Source: a virus
Virus record (IMG/VR): IMGVR_UViG_3300006734_000001
Location: 1-52,162 of that record
DNA length: 52,162 bases
Direction: 5' to 3' (one strand)
The notes beneath the pieces are model-generated. The model was given only the letters and a program-made list of their open reading frames with translations. It made no database searches and had not been told where the DNA came from. Both the position numbers and the translations under genes were made by a program. This document shows, piece by piece, positions 20,942 to 29,823 of this stretch. The first letter of the stretch is position 1. Every line of letters begins with the position of its first letter.

Positions 20942-22770
20942 TCCTCGCCCCAGTCGTCTGAAGAGTATTCTTCAACGATCTCGACAGGCTTTTCTTCTCT
21001 AGCCCAGAATCGGTTAGTCGGCATTACTTTATCGTTACCGATAAATACGAGGCCGAACCTGCGCCCAAGCTCGACGAGGTAGGCCATGGAATCGGCCAAA
21101 TCCGGCGATGAACCCACGCGAGCCTTGTAATCATTCTTGGTTTCGATACTGATCTTCTTATTCTTGATGTCGTATCTACGGAGGCATAGCTCCCTACCTA
21201 GCTCGCTGGCATAGTCCACACCAAAGATCACGCGGCTGCGGAATCCGTGGTATAGGGAGTAGTGGAACTCGGAGACAAGGCGATCATAGACCTCACTACA
21301 TGGCCGTTTATCGACCTCGGCGGCGATTCGGTCGGTTGGTTTTCCCATGGAAGAGATGAGCACGATACTATGTCCACTCTGGTCATACTTGAGCCACTCG
21401 CGGATGATAGCCTGCCCGACCCGCCCACCATCGCCAGAGACATCCATACCGAAGCGATGTGGTGCTATTCCCGAATTCCGACAGATTTCGACTACTTTTT
21501 CAGCTAACTGCACTTCAAATTCGGCACTCGCGGTTGCGGAAATCTGAATGATGTGTTGCTTCTCTAGGTAGAGAACTTTGTTCTTGGTCCCGCGCACGAA
21601 TCCTAGCTTACCCACAGAGAGAACGCACCTATCCCCCCCGGCGGTAAAGGCAGTATCAAACCCCGCCACTTTCACCATACCTTCAGAGTCCCAGAGTGGT
21701 TCTTCATTGGTATTGGCATTTCTGATCACATCTGCGGTGAGAATAGTCTGAGCGAAGCCGGACTTCGGCCACCACCCGATGGCATTCCGCATATAGTCCA
21801 CGGAGTCCGCATCCCCGTAGGCGAGGCGAAGCATATCAGCCTGCTTCTCGCGGTCCATGAGGAACGGGAATGGGGAAGGCTCATTCTCGGGAGCTTGGAA
21901 ATTCGGCGACTTCATCCCATTGTAGAAGAGGCAGATTCCGGTCTCGGTCTCCCACCTCTCCATATCCATATTCACCCCATCGAAGTTGGTAGCACCTTTG
22001 GGCAAACACCAACGGGTATGGGGATTGTCGCCTACGGATGGGTTGCCGATACCGATGAAGACCTTGTCATTATTGGAGGCGAGGTTGGAGCGCACGGTAA
22101 TCGCGCCCATCTCCATCTCGGGCAATTCATCCATCGCCATCCTTACTCTTTGGTTCTTACGACCACGGGTGGTATCAATAGCCTTCTGCCCGGCGGACCC
22201 TTTCTCGAAAGCAAGGGCTTTGATGGCATTCTGGAAGTCGCGCTCATCATCCCCCTCCGCGCCATCCCAGACAATCATGTGGCGGTAATCAATCAACTGC
22301 CCGAAGCGCACCCGCTGGAGCTTCCAGAGCTTTGCGATGATACCCCAGATACGATCCTCAGAAGCACCGATAGTGGTAGTCGCCACCCATGAGGAGGTGC
22401 AGAAGGGAGCCGCACACCAATCAAGGAGAACCCATAGGGCTACAGGGAAAGACTTCCCCATACTCGCAGCCCCGGCGAGAACCACATCGTCGTTATTGCA
22501 GAGTTCTTCCAAGGTCCGGAGCAATTGGGTGTTGGTATACCCACGATTCTTGATAGAGACATCTCGCGGCCATTGGATTTGGACAGCTTTGATAAAATGC
22601 TCGAATGGAGTGAGTAGCTTGTAATCCGCGAGGTCGATACTTTTCTCTCGTTGCAGCCACTTACCATATCTCCCGCGAGTGAGGGCGTAGCAATAGAGTT
22701 CAATTCCGAGATCGTCGATCTCCGCTGGGAAGAACATCCCGTATTTTTCCCGACCGTTTACACTTGACAT
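20938..22770 (-). CDS. terL: Terminase large subunit
   Basis: A 610-aa packaging motor. The ATPase domain carries a Walker A of the terminase type GAASMGKS (residues 100-107), an adenine-contact region before it and Walker B VRMAMDELPEM (about 208-218) with the catalytic Glu after the Asp. The RNase H-like nuclease domain shows GFDTAFTAGGDR (about 369), GMDVSGDGG (about 438) and a late Asp in SSPDLADSMAY (about 570). It docks on the portal and cuts DNA. It is inverted relative to the neighbouring virion genes. Site 11 lies inside the gene. Confidence 0.9.
   Translation of the reverse strand: MSSVNGREKYGMFFPAEIDDLGIELYCYALTRGRYGKWLQREKSIDLADYKLLTPFEHFIKAVQIQWPRDVSIKNRGYTNTQLLRTLEELCNNDDVVLAGAASMGKSFPVALWVLLDWCAAPFCTSSWVATTTIGASEDRIWGIIAKLWKLQRVRFGQLIDYRHMIVWDGAEGDDERDFQNAIKALAFEKGSAGQKAIDTTRGRKNQRVRMAMDELPEMEMGAITVRSNLASNNDKVFIGIGNPSVGDNPHTRWCLPKGATNFDGVNMDMERWETETGICLFYNGMKSPNFQAPENEPSPFPFLMDREKQADMLRLAYGDADSVDYMRNAIGWWPKSGFAQTILTADVIRNANTNEEPLWDSEGMVKVAGFDTAFTAGGDRCVLSVGKLGFVRGTKNKVLYLEKQHIIQISATASAEFEVQLAEKVVEICRNSGIAPHRFGMDVSGDGGRVGQAIIREWLKYDQSGHSIVLISSMGKPTDRIAAEVDKRPCSEVYDRLVSEFHYSLYHGFRSRVIFGVDYASELGRELCLRRYDIKNKKISIETKNDYKARVGSSPDLADSMAYLVELGRRFGLVFIGNDKVMPTNRFWAREEKPVEIVEEYSSDDWGED
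21030..21043. promoter_or_regulatory. Dispersed palindrome site 11 (TATCGTTACCGATA)
   Basis: Copy inside the terminase gene, read on the minus strand as FIGNDK. Confidence 0.55.
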
Positions 22771-22792
22771 CGGACCAACATAACAATAAAAG
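22764..22792 (+). promoter_or_regulatory. Putative promoter of the portal-scaffold operon
   Basis: A perfect TTGACA (22764-22769), 17 bp, then TAAAAG (22787-22792). The gene at 22809 starts 16 bp later. It overlaps the first codons of the divergent terminase gene. Confidence 0.5.
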
Positions 22793-22808
22793 TTTGTTTA
22801 CATCAAGC

Positions 22809-23180
22809 ATGAAACTCAAGGATCGCAACAGAGGGCCGGTCGGGGGCTGGTTCTACAAGTATACCCTCAAGAGAGACGGGCTTGATTTCCCCGCCACGGT
22901 ATGGGGATCGACTTGGAACAACTTGATCTCAAATATCGAGAAGGATATGAGGGCGAATGCCGTGGAAGTCCCCGTCGATCTGGAGTATCAGGTCGAGCAA
23001 CAAATCTGCGCCCGCCAACCCGAAGACCGATGCTGGCCCCAATCCGGCGATGTGGTTGCAAATGTTATACACTCCATGGCACGCGTCATAGATTCTGTAA
23101 CAGGCACCAAGCTGGAACGGAAGGCGAAGGGGTGTAAGGCTTGCGGTCGCCGCAGGGAAAGAATGAATAAAATCTTGTAA
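22809..23180 (+). CDS. Small zinc-ribbon protein upstream of portal
   Basis: A 123-aa protein with a C-terminal CKACGRRRERMN, a single CxxC with a basic tail as in many small phage genes next to terminase or portal genes. The start ATG at 22809 was chosen because upstream in-frame codons lie in the promoter. Role unknown; it might help packaging. Divergent from terL. Confidence 0.6.
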   Translation: MKLKDRNRGPVGGWFYKYTLKRDGLDFPATVWGSTWNNLISNIEKDMRANAVEVPVDLEYQVEQQICARQPEDRCWPQSGDVVANVIHSMARVIDSVTGTKLERKAKGCKACGRRRERMNKIL

Positions 23181-23186
23181 TTCAAC

Positions 23187-23200
23187 TATCGTCAACGATA
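23187..23200. promoter_or_regulatory. Dispersed palindrome site 12 (TATCGTCAACGATA)
   Basis: Intergenic, 10 bp upstream of the portal ATG at 23211. Confidence 0.8.
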
Positions 23201-23210
23201 ATAACAAACC

Positions 23211-25631
23211 ATGCCACTCTCCATAGGCCCAGACAACTTTTCGCTTCTCACTTTAGACGAAGACGGTAACCCGCCAAAGACACGAATCTCATCCAGCAAC
23301 CATGCTTGGAGCATCGCGGACAACCTTGCGAGGAACAATGTGGGGCGCGAGAACAAGAGGATCAGACTATACAAAAACTACAAACGCTTCCCGCCCACAG
23401 ACTACAGCAGGCTCGCGCAAAAAACTCTTCCATTTTCGTCGAATGTTAATTGGGGGGCTTTAGAGTTTATCGTAAACAACCAGAAGGCAAGCTACTACGA
23501 TGTGATCACCGAGAGGCAAGCCTGCGCCAGCATCAAGACAAAGTATGGAAACGAAAAAGAAAGGCTCATCCACTCGGAGAACATCACTCAAGCGTTCGAT
23601 CAAGCGATCCGCGAGTGGCCCGGCTATCTCTATAACAAAGAGCAAGACCTTGAAGAAATGCTGCTCTACGGGAAGGGAATCGGAATGTGGGAGAGTCCAG
23701 TCGGATGGATGCCCAAGCATGTATTCCTTTCTGACATATTATTTCCCGACGATATCAAAATTGATTTCAGCAATCTTGAGGAGTTCGTTGTTCGCCGCCG
23801 ACCGACCCCCTACGAACTTTACAAAATCGTTGAAAAGGGGCAGGCTGCGAAAGACATGGGATGGAACATCGACGCCGTAATTGACGCGATCAGATTCCAC
23901 AGGGCATTTTCAGAGCACAACCGCACGCGGGAAGATTTCTTCCGCATGATCAGCGAGTCGAGCTTCAACTGGTCGCTCTCTGTGAATCAGAAGATTGATC
24001 TCTACGAAATCTACTGGAGGGAGTTTGATGGTAAGATCAGCAAGGGAGTGATCTTGCAGGATTACTACCCGATGACGGAGTATATCAACAACAACCTGCG
24101 CCCCGGCGAGAAGATCAGCGAGGAATTGGTCCGAGAGCAGCATGGATTCTTGTGCCTCAAGGTGGGGATGTATGATAGTTGGGACCAGATTCTCTACATG
24201 CTCACCGACTCGGTTGGTAGCGGACTCTTCCACGATATCAAGAGCCAAGCGGAGTCTGCCTTCGTAGCCTGCCGCCAGTATGACTTTACGATGAACAGCA
24301 TCGTGGATGCGGTGCGACTCAACTCCATGCTTCTCTTGGAGGGTCAGTCCCCCGATGCGACCAAGATGCTCAAGCAGATGGAATGGTTGCCGATGAGCAT
24401 CATGCCCGATGGGGCGAAGTTCGCGCAGAACAGGATTCAGCTTCCCGTGCAGGAGAGCATGCAATTCATGCAATTCTACATGGGCGATCTTTATCGTGGG
24501 ATGGGGCAATATCGAATCAACGCACCCACCTCGGGAGGCAAGCAGAGGACCAAGGGCGAAGCGGAACTGGATGCCGCCGAATCCGCGAAACTATCCGGCA
24601 CACAGATCAGAAGGTTCAACGAATGCGAGACGCTATACTTCCGCGAGCTTTACCGCCGATTCGTATCATCGACTAGGGATGATGACGGGTGGGAATATGT
24701 CCAGAAGTTCTGGGAAATCTTGGAGGAACTCGGCACACCGAAGGAAGCCGCCAAGTGGAAGAACATTACCAGCGTCCGCTCCAATCTGATCAACGGAGCA
24801 GGAAGCCCGAGTTACAAGCTGATCGTCGCCGAGAAGCTGGTTGGGCTAACATCTGTTACCCCGGCGAACGAGGGGCAAGAGAATGCAGTCAAGGACGCAA
24901 TCGCGGCACTTGCTGGCAGGGACAACGTGGCTAGGTATCGGGATACCAAGATGGTCAAAATCGACGATACGGACAGGATCATTGGTTTCGAGAATGCTGG
25001 TATGACCGATGTCTTCGTGAACCCCGCCAACTTCCCTGTGCTACCGACCGATCCGCATGTTGAACACGCGCAGGGTCACTTCGCCGATCTCATGTTGCAG
25101 ATTCAGACCAACATGCAGGCGGTCCAAGCAGGCATGGCGGATATTGACGAGCTTGCCAAGGCAGTCCGCTCCATCCAATTCAAGGGTGGCCACATCATGG
25201 CGCATGTGGAATTCATCGCCAAAGACGAGGGCAAGAAGGATTTCCTCAAGCAATTCATGCAGGGCATGGGCGAGGCCGGGAAACTGGGAGACGAACTCAA
25301 CTCTGTCTACCAAGAAATGGCGCAGGCCGAAGCGCAGAACCAAGGCGCTGGAATGTCCGAGGAAGACCTCAAGCTCCAATACCTCGCCGCGAAATCCGGC
25401 ATCGAGATCGACACCAAGCAGAAGCTCGCGGATATCGCCATCGGCAAGGCCGCTACTAGCCACGCCCAAAGGACCGAGCAGCGCAAGACCCAAGGCATCA
25501 CCCAATTGGGTCTCCAGAAGGCAAAGGCAAGGTTGGAAATTCAGAGGAAAATGGCAGAGCAGCAAGGCGAGATGGCAGCAGAGACCGAAGAGGAATCACC
25601 CGAACGCCCCCCGGCAACACCAACTGAATGA
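23211..25631 (+). CDS. Portal protein
   Basis: An 806-aa protein in the right place and size for a podovirus portal, between terminase and scaffold. It has a helical N-terminus with basic and aromatic residues and a long C-terminal tail that becomes a Gln/Ala/Lys-rich coiled coil (about 690-780), as in crown or barrel regions of portals. The core includes FEN/WPG-type loops and a GKQRTKGEAELD segment typical of portal wing-to-stem regions. The assignment rests on context plus this pattern, not on a diagnostic motif. Portals form the 12-subunit DNA gate. Confidence 0.75.
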   Translation: MPLSIGPDNFSLLTLDEDGNPPKTRISSSNHAWSIADNLARNNVGRENKRIRLYKNYKRFPPTDYSRLAQKTLPFSSNVNWGALEFIVNNQKASYYDVITERQACASIKTKYGNEKERLIHSENITQAFDQAIREWPGYLYNKEQDLEEMLLYGKGIGMWESPVGWMPKHVFLSDILFPDDIKIDFSNLEEFVVRRRPTPYELYKIVEKGQAAKDMGWNIDAVIDAIRFHRAFSEHNRTREDFFRMISESSFNWSLSVNQKIDLYEIYWREFDGKISKGVILQDYYPMTEYINNNLRPGEKISEELVREQHGFLCLKVGMYDSWDQILYMLTDSVGSGLFHDIKSQAESAFVACRQYDFTMNSIVDAVRLNSMLLLEGQSPDATKMLKQMEWLPMSIMPDGAKFAQNRIQLPVQESMQFMQFYMGDLYRGMGQYRINAPTSGGKQRTKGEAELDAAESAKLSGTQIRRFNECETLYFRELYRRFVSSTRDDDGWEYVQKFWEILEELGTPKEAAKWKNITSVRSNLINGAGSPSYKLIVAEKLVGLTSVTPANEGQENAVKDAIAALAGRDNVARYRDTKMVKIDDTDRIIGFENAGMTDVFVNPANFPVLPTDPHVEHAQGHFADLMLQIQTNMQAVQAGMADIDELAKAVRSIQFKGGHIMAHVEFIAKDEGKKDFLKQFMQGMGEAGKLGDELNSVYQEMAQAEAQNQGAGMSEEDLKLQYLAAKSGIEIDTKQKLADIAIGKAATSHAQRTEQRKTQGITQLGLQKAKARLEIQRKMAEQQGEMAAETEEESPERPPATPTE

Positions 25632-25873
25632 ATGAAGAAGCAATAAAGCCATTGTGTGCGGCTATTGTCGCGCACGAACAATGGAATGCATTACAGGCAT
25701 ACCTGTTGATGCGAGTAGCGCCTAGTAGTGGAATCGACACACTCCGCAATGCCATTACCACGATTGATTTCATGGGCAATGACGCGCAGGGTGAGTTCAG
25801 AAAGACCACTAAAAGGAAAACCAAACAAACCGTGGAAACAACCATCGACCCAGACCTAGACGAAAATGAGTGA
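25628..25873 (+). CDS. Small protein between portal and scaffold
   Basis: An 81-aa protein, coupled by ATGA to the portal and by 8 bp to the scaffold gene. Its N-terminal half is helical with several Ala and Leu, and its C-terminus is basic. Unknown function; position suggests virion assembly. Confidence 0.6.
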   Translation: MNEEAIKPLCAAIVAHEQWNALQAYLLMRVAPSSGIDTLRNAITTIDFMGNDAQGEFRKTTKRKTKQTVETTIDPDLDENE

Positions 25874-27176
25874 TACAAACGAAACCGAAGAAATCATCAG
25901 CGACATGAAGAAGAAAGCGGAGATTCCGATCAAAGGAACCCCCGCCGATCTGATTGCCAAATTCACCCGCAAGCAAACCGAGGCTGGGCTACCCAGCGGG
26001 GAGAATGTGAATGATCCCATGCTTGGTCGCATCCGCGAGGAACAGAGCGAGGAGACTATCGTTGACGATAATGCCGAAGAGTCCTCCGATCAGAAGGAGA
26101 CGAGAGAACTGATCCAACCGGAGAAAAAGAAAAAAGGTTTCGTGCAGAAGCAGATAGAGGAGAACCGCCGACTCAAGGAGGAGTTGGAGAAGTTCAAGAA
26201 TGACGAGGTTCCCAAGTATACCGCCAAGATCGCCGAGCTTGAGGAATTGGTGAAGAACAGCCAGACCACGCAGGAGGCTAATCATTACCAAGAGCAGTTG
26301 AACAAAGCCAACGAGCAGAAGGCTGAACTGGAATCCCAACTTTCCAAGGAGATTCAAGACCTCCGCAGCAAGCTGGACTTCTACGATCTGACCAGCAACA
26401 AGGACTTCCAAGACAAGTATCTTAAACCCATCAACCAAAACTATGGTGAGGCTAAGAAGTTGATTGGAACCGACCAGCAACTCAACGCTCTATTCAGCAA
26501 AGCGGTCACGGCGAATGCCGCCCAGTTCCAGCATACCAACGAGGAGGACCGCCAGCTTGCCATCAAGGAAAGGGATGAGGCTCTGGAGGAGATTGTCAAT
26601 TCCCTCCCGCTAGTGAAGCAGAGCAGGTTCCTCAACTACGTCGACAACTTCATGCAGGCTACGGAGAGTCACGCCCAAGCCTTGTATGACTTTGAGCAGA
26701 CCAAGCAGGAGATCACCCGCACGGCGAAGCAGAAGGAATTGGAGGCCCGCACCCAGTTCATCAATACGTGGAGGGAAAGCTACAAAGCCCAGCAGGAATT
26801 GACGGAAAAAGAGGTGCAAATTTCCGACGAAATCGAGAGCTACATGAAGGAGAAAGGCATTAAGTATGATACATCTAAAGATGATGCCATCGCCCTCTCG
26901 GCTACCCAGCAGAGCGATGACCCCGCCACGGTGGATGACATGAACCGCCTCATCAACCAAGGCCGGGTCTACAAGAAGCTCCAAGCCCTTGTCAAAGCCC
27001 AGCAGGAGATGCTGAAGGAGAAGGATGAATACATCACCAAGCTCAAGGGAAGCTCAAGCGTGAACAGCACCTCCTCGACCACGGATACACCGCAGAGGAA
27101 GCTGACTCTGCCCGAGGGGTTGGCGGAGAAGCTCGCTAGGTTCAGCCCGCAGGGGCGCAAACTTGCTACCGCATAA
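25866..27176 (+). CDS. Scaffold protein
   Basis: A 436-aa protein that is highly charged and predicted to be nearly all coiled coil (about 85-200 and 270-360), without cysteines or a hydrophobic core, located between portal and capsid. That is the typical pattern of internal scaffolding proteins that guide procapsid assembly. Lysine/serine-rich C-terminal end could bind the capsid. Dispersed site 13 lies inside the gene. Confidence 0.75.
   Translation: MSDTNETEEIISDMKKKAEIPIKGTPADLIAKFTRKQTEAGLPSGENVNDPMLGRIREEQSEETIVDDNAEESSDQKETRELIQPEKKKKGFVQKQIEENRRLKEELEKFKNDEVPKYTAKIAELEELVKNSQTTQEANHYQEQLNKANEQKAELESQLSKEIQDLRSKLDFYDLTSNKDFQDKYLKPINQNYGEAKKLIGTDQQLNALFSKAVTANAAQFQHTNEEDRQLAIKERDEALEEIVNSLPLVKQSRFLNYVDNFMQATESHAQALYDFEQTKQEITRTAKQKELEARTQFINTWRESYKAQQELTEKEVQISDEIESYMKEKGIKYDTSKDDAIALSATQQSDDPATVDDMNRLINQGRVYKKLQALVKAQQEMLKEKDEYITKLKGSSSVNSTSSTTDTPQRKLTLPEGLAEKLARFSPQGRKLATA
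26057..26070. promoter_or_regulatory. Dispersed palindrome site 13 (TATCGTTGACGATA)
   Basis: Copy inside the scaffold gene, read as TIVDDN. An out-of-frame ATG abuts it, as at the start-adjacent sites. Confidence 0.55.
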
Positions 27177-27494
27177 ATTCTCGCTGGGGAAGGCGAGAAT
27201 AAGGAGGGGGAGAGGTGTAAAAATCTTTCCCCCTCTTTTTTTGTTTGACAGGGTAATAATAGTGTTGTAGTGGTGGGCATACAGAGTAAGCCGAAAGCGT
27301 GAGCGATTAGGGGGATCAGTCCACTCTGGCTGGCGAGTCACCGATCTCGCAGACAAACGGTATTCCGGACAGGTCCGCAAGGACACCGAGGGTAGACTCC
27401 GGCTCGAAAAACCAAGCACTCGCTTTGGGGTTTCGATCCGTGGAGCAAGTGCGAACCTGAACCAAAACCAAATAACTCAAACAGAATAAATCAT
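27177..27494 (+). promoter_or_regulatory. Structured leader between scaffold and major capsid genes
   Basis: A 318-bp gap. After a terminator (27201-27242) and a TTGACA (27245-27250) it holds several hairpins: CAGAGT/ACTCTG (27282/27323), GCGAG/CTCGC (27333/27346), CCGGA/TCCGG (27365/27398) enclosing GTCC-GCAA-GGAC with a GNRA loop (27373-27384), and GCACTCGCT/AGCAAGTGC (27416/27444). It ends in a CA-rich tract before the ATG at 27495. Probably a capsid-mRNA leader; no family known to me. Confidence 0.55.
27201..27242 (+). terminator. Rho-independent terminator after the scaffold gene
   Basis: GAGGGGGAGAG on the left pairs with TCTTTCCCCCTC on the right, with a loop of about 8 nt and a following T-tract. 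It separates the portal-scaffold mRNA from the capsid unit, though read-through is likely in part. Confidence 0.7.
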
Positions 27495-28889
27495 ATGGCA
27501 AACGTCATCTTCAATTCGTGCGAAGAGTTGGATAGTTTTTTCCGTGAGGGCCGTGAGTATTTCAACGACCTCTACGTGAAGAAGCTCGTCACCAACTCGA
27601 CGTATTTCACCCGTTTCGAGGAGCAGCCTTGGCCGCTGAACCACACCACCGAGCAGAAGGCTTTCCGCTTTGGCCGTGGGTTCCACGATCCCTGCACCCC
27701 GTTCAACAAGATCAACGACACCTATTGTTCCACGGACTCCTGCGCGACCAATAGCGAGCTTATCCAGCGCCCCGGCACCGAAAGCTACACTTTCGAGCTT
27801 CTCCGCAAAGAGATGCACACCGACTGGATTTGCGTCGAGTCCTTGCTCTACCGTCTCTTCCCTGCTGAGGAAATCCTCCAGTTCGAGGAGAGCAACGCCC
27901 GCATCACCAAGAACGTCCACGAAGAGTTCCTCCGCGCCAACTACATTGGTCAGGCTGGACACAAGTGGGTCGGTCTCACCACCGAGGATGGAACCTACTG
28001 TGGTCTCCTCGACGATCAGGCGTGGTTCATCCCGCAGCACACCGAAGATAACACCGCTGGCTACGACCTCTGCACCGTCAAGGTGAAGGTGGCTCCTGCC
28101 GATCTGGTGAAGATCTCCTACCTGTCCCTCGACATGCTGGACGATGCGCTCATCGAGCTTCAGAACGAAGACGATGCCTTCCGTCTGGACATCGCCGAGA
28201 CGACTGGCATGCAGCTTCTCGACATCGTGATCCCCGATCCCCGTGTTGGTCGTGCGCTTTACTTCCAAGCCAAGCGCAACAATGGCTACTGGGATGCGAA
28301 CACCGACTTCGACGCCCGCCTCTCCAGCCTCAAGCTGGGTGTCAACCGCGTCATTGGCGACTACGCCTTCGGTTACGACATCAACGCGGCCCGCTTCAAC
28401 GCGGCTCCCGATCAGCCGCAGGGTGAGTTCAATCCCGCCGATCCCGATACGTGGGCAGTCCTCGTCCGCGTGCCTCGCTACACCAAGGTTGTGCAGGAGA
28501 ACGGTTGCTCGTATGTCCCGAACAAGGACTACGCCAATGCCGACTTCGCCATCTCGGTTGCGATGGTCAACAAAGCGATGGTCAAGTGGACGATGCCTTC
28601 CGCTACTGGCTACGGTCAGGCGCAGATGCAGACCCAGAACTACGCTGGCGATTGGGAGTGGAAGAACCCCGATTGGGAGTGCAACCGCTGGAGGAAGATG
28701 GGTTACTACCAAGCCCAGTTCCGCCTCGCCGCGCAGGTCAAAGACCCGACTCTGATCCACGTCTTCCTGCACCGCCTGCCCAAGACCAAGAACCTCTACG
28801 GTTCCTGCTGCCCGCTGAATGACTACACGCCTCCCACCGAGCCGGTTGATTGCTACAACTGCGAAGGTGTTGGCGACATTGTGGTCTAA
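27495..28889 (+). CDS. Major capsid protein
   Basis: A 464-aa protein directly after the scaffold gene, with a long leader and strong codon regularity, as expected of the most abundant virion protein. It has no signal peptide or membrane segment and is rich in aromatic and acidic residues with scattered cysteines (CSTDSCATNS; a C-terminal pair CPL...CYNCEG). No diagnostic fold motif is visible, so the call rests on position and size. A hairpin follows at 28909-28930. Confidence 0.75.
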   Translation: MANVIFNSCEELDSFFREGREYFNDLYVKKLVTNSTYFTRFEEQPWPLNHTTEQKAFRFGRGFHDPCTPFNKINDTYCSTDSCATNSELIQRPGTESYTFELLRKEMHTDWICVESLLYRLFPAEEILQFEESNARITKNVHEEFLRANYIGQAGHKWVGLTTEDGTYCGLLDDQAWFIPQHTEDNTAGYDLCTVKVKVAPADLVKISYLSLDMLDDALIELQNEDDAFRLDIAETTGMQLLDIVIPDPRVGRALYFQAKRNNGYWDANTDFDARLSSLKLGVNRVIGDYAFGYDINAARFNAAPDQPQGEFNPADPDTWAVLVRVPRYTKVVQENGCSYVPNKDYANADFAISVAMVNKAMVKWTMPSATGYGQAQMQTQNYAGDWEWKNPDWECNRWRKMGYYQAQFRLAAQVKDPTLIHVFLHRLPKTKNLYGSCCPLNDYTPPTEPVDCYNCEGVGDIVV

Positions 28890-28908
28890 CCCACCCACCC
28901 AAACCCAA

Positions 28909-28930
28909 GGAGGGGGAGCGATCCCCCTCC
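28909..28930 (+). promoter_or_regulatory. GNRA-capped hairpin after the capsid gene
   Basis: GGAGGGGGA pairs perfectly with TCCCCCTCC around a GCGA tetraloop. No U-tract follows. It may limit read-through, stabilise the capsid mRNA 3' end or belong to the leader of the next gene. Confidence 0.6.
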
Positions 28931-28959
28931 CAAGGGGCGGGTAAACCCATAATAAAACC

Positions 28960-29469
28960 ATGGCTTGTTTCACCGACACACCTCCAGCCAACTGGAGCTA
29001 CCAGTGGCTTCTCACGCTGAATAGTTTTGTGCCTGAATCGCAGCCCGTGAGTCTCGGGTGCTTTGCCGCATCCAATTCATCGGCGCAACTCTACCAGTTC
29101 TATGATGTTCTCCATAAGATCGTTGGGACTGAAGAGTATCTGACCCAGAACTGCTTCGTTCAGCTTACGGAACCCCAGCAATGGGACCAACTCAACGATG
29201 TCCTCGCCCTGCTCTTCCCGCCCGTTATTACGAGCGAGTTGACCTTGGCTGGCACCGAGACCGTTCCGTTGTCCTACCAGATCACCGCCACGAACAATCC
29301 GACCAGCTTCAATGCGACGAGCTTGCCTGCTGGATTGAGCGTAGACACGAATACCGGATTGATCAGCGGGACTCCGACAACTGCTGGAACCTACAATGTG
29401 ACCATCTCCGCCACGAATAGTGCTGGAACCGGCTCTGCCACGTTGGTCATTACGATTGTTGCACCGTAA
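28960..29469 (+). CDS. Ig-like-domain virion decoration protein
   Basis: A 169-aa protein. The C-terminal 80 residues form one bacterial Ig-like domain of the He_PIG type (LPAGLSVDTNTGLISGTPTT, then TAGTYNVTISATNSAGT), a fold often carried on phage capsids and tails to bind carbohydrate. The N-terminal 85 residues are unrelated and probably attach to the capsid. It directly follows the major capsid gene. Confidence 0.75.
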   Translation: MACFTDTPPANWSYQWLLTLNSFVPESQPVSLGCFAASNSSAQLYQFYDVLHKIVGTEEYLTQNCFVQLTEPQQWDQLNDVLALLFPPVITSELTLAGTETVPLSYQITATNNPTSFNATSLPAGLSVDTNTGLISGTPTTAGTYNVTISATNSAGTGSATLVITIVAP

Positions 29470-29483
29470 TATCGGTAACGATA
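29470..29483. promoter_or_regulatory. Dispersed palindrome site 14 (TATCGGTAACGATA)
   Basis: Starts directly after the stop codon of the Ig-domain gene and precedes a GGGGTCCGACCCC hairpin and CA-rich leader for the next gene. Confidence 0.75.
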
Positions 29484-29529
29484 ACCCGCGATGGGGTCCG
29501 ACCCCCCGCCGCAAACCAAATCCAAAAAT
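29484..29529 (+). promoter_or_regulatory. GC hairpin plus CA-rich leader, copy 4 (+ strand)
   Basis: GGGGTCCGACCCC is a perfect short hairpin of the same type as the minus-strand copies near 7940-9230. It is followed by CAAACCAAATCCAAAAAT and the ATG at 29530, with no Shine-Dalgarno. Confidence 0.55.
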
Positions 29530-29820
29530 ATGTTAAGTGAAAACTGCTTCAAGGAAAGCACGGAAGATGTGCAGAATTGGGAACTCCTCCAGCAAGGAGT
29601 AGCCATTGAACAAGCGATCCAAGCCGCGCAAGGCTTCCAGATTCCTCCATACGACTTCATCGACCTTGACTACTACGCTGGGACCAATAATATCCAGACT
29701 GTGGCCTTCAAAGATGGCGGCTCGGGCGGGACAACTGTGGGCACACTTACGCTCACCTACACGCCCACCCAACCTCCAGTTGATGATGACGCATTGCTCG
29801 ACACCGTAACCTTGAGTTAA
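29530..29820 (+). CDS. Small virion-associated protein
   Basis: A 96-aa protein with a helical first half and a beta-rich, Gly/Thr-rich second half (GGSGGTTVGTLTLTYTPTQ). Between the capsid-decoration and fibre genes, so probably a minor virion component. No family recognised. Confidence 0.6.
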   Translation: MLSENCFKESTEDVQNWELLQQGVAIEQAIQAAQGFQIPPYDFIDLDYYAGTNNIQTVAFKDGGSGGTTVGTLTLTYTPTQPPVDDDALLDTVTLS

Positions 29821-29823
29821 GCC

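Noticed and set aside
27477-28991. 504-codon open frame on the minus strand opposite the capsid gene
   Set aside because: Shadow of the GC-rich, codon-biased capsid gene. The translation is Val/Gly/Leu-rich without domain pattern. Other long antisense frames at 2260-3165, 30294-31310 and 42791-43588 were rejected for the same reason.
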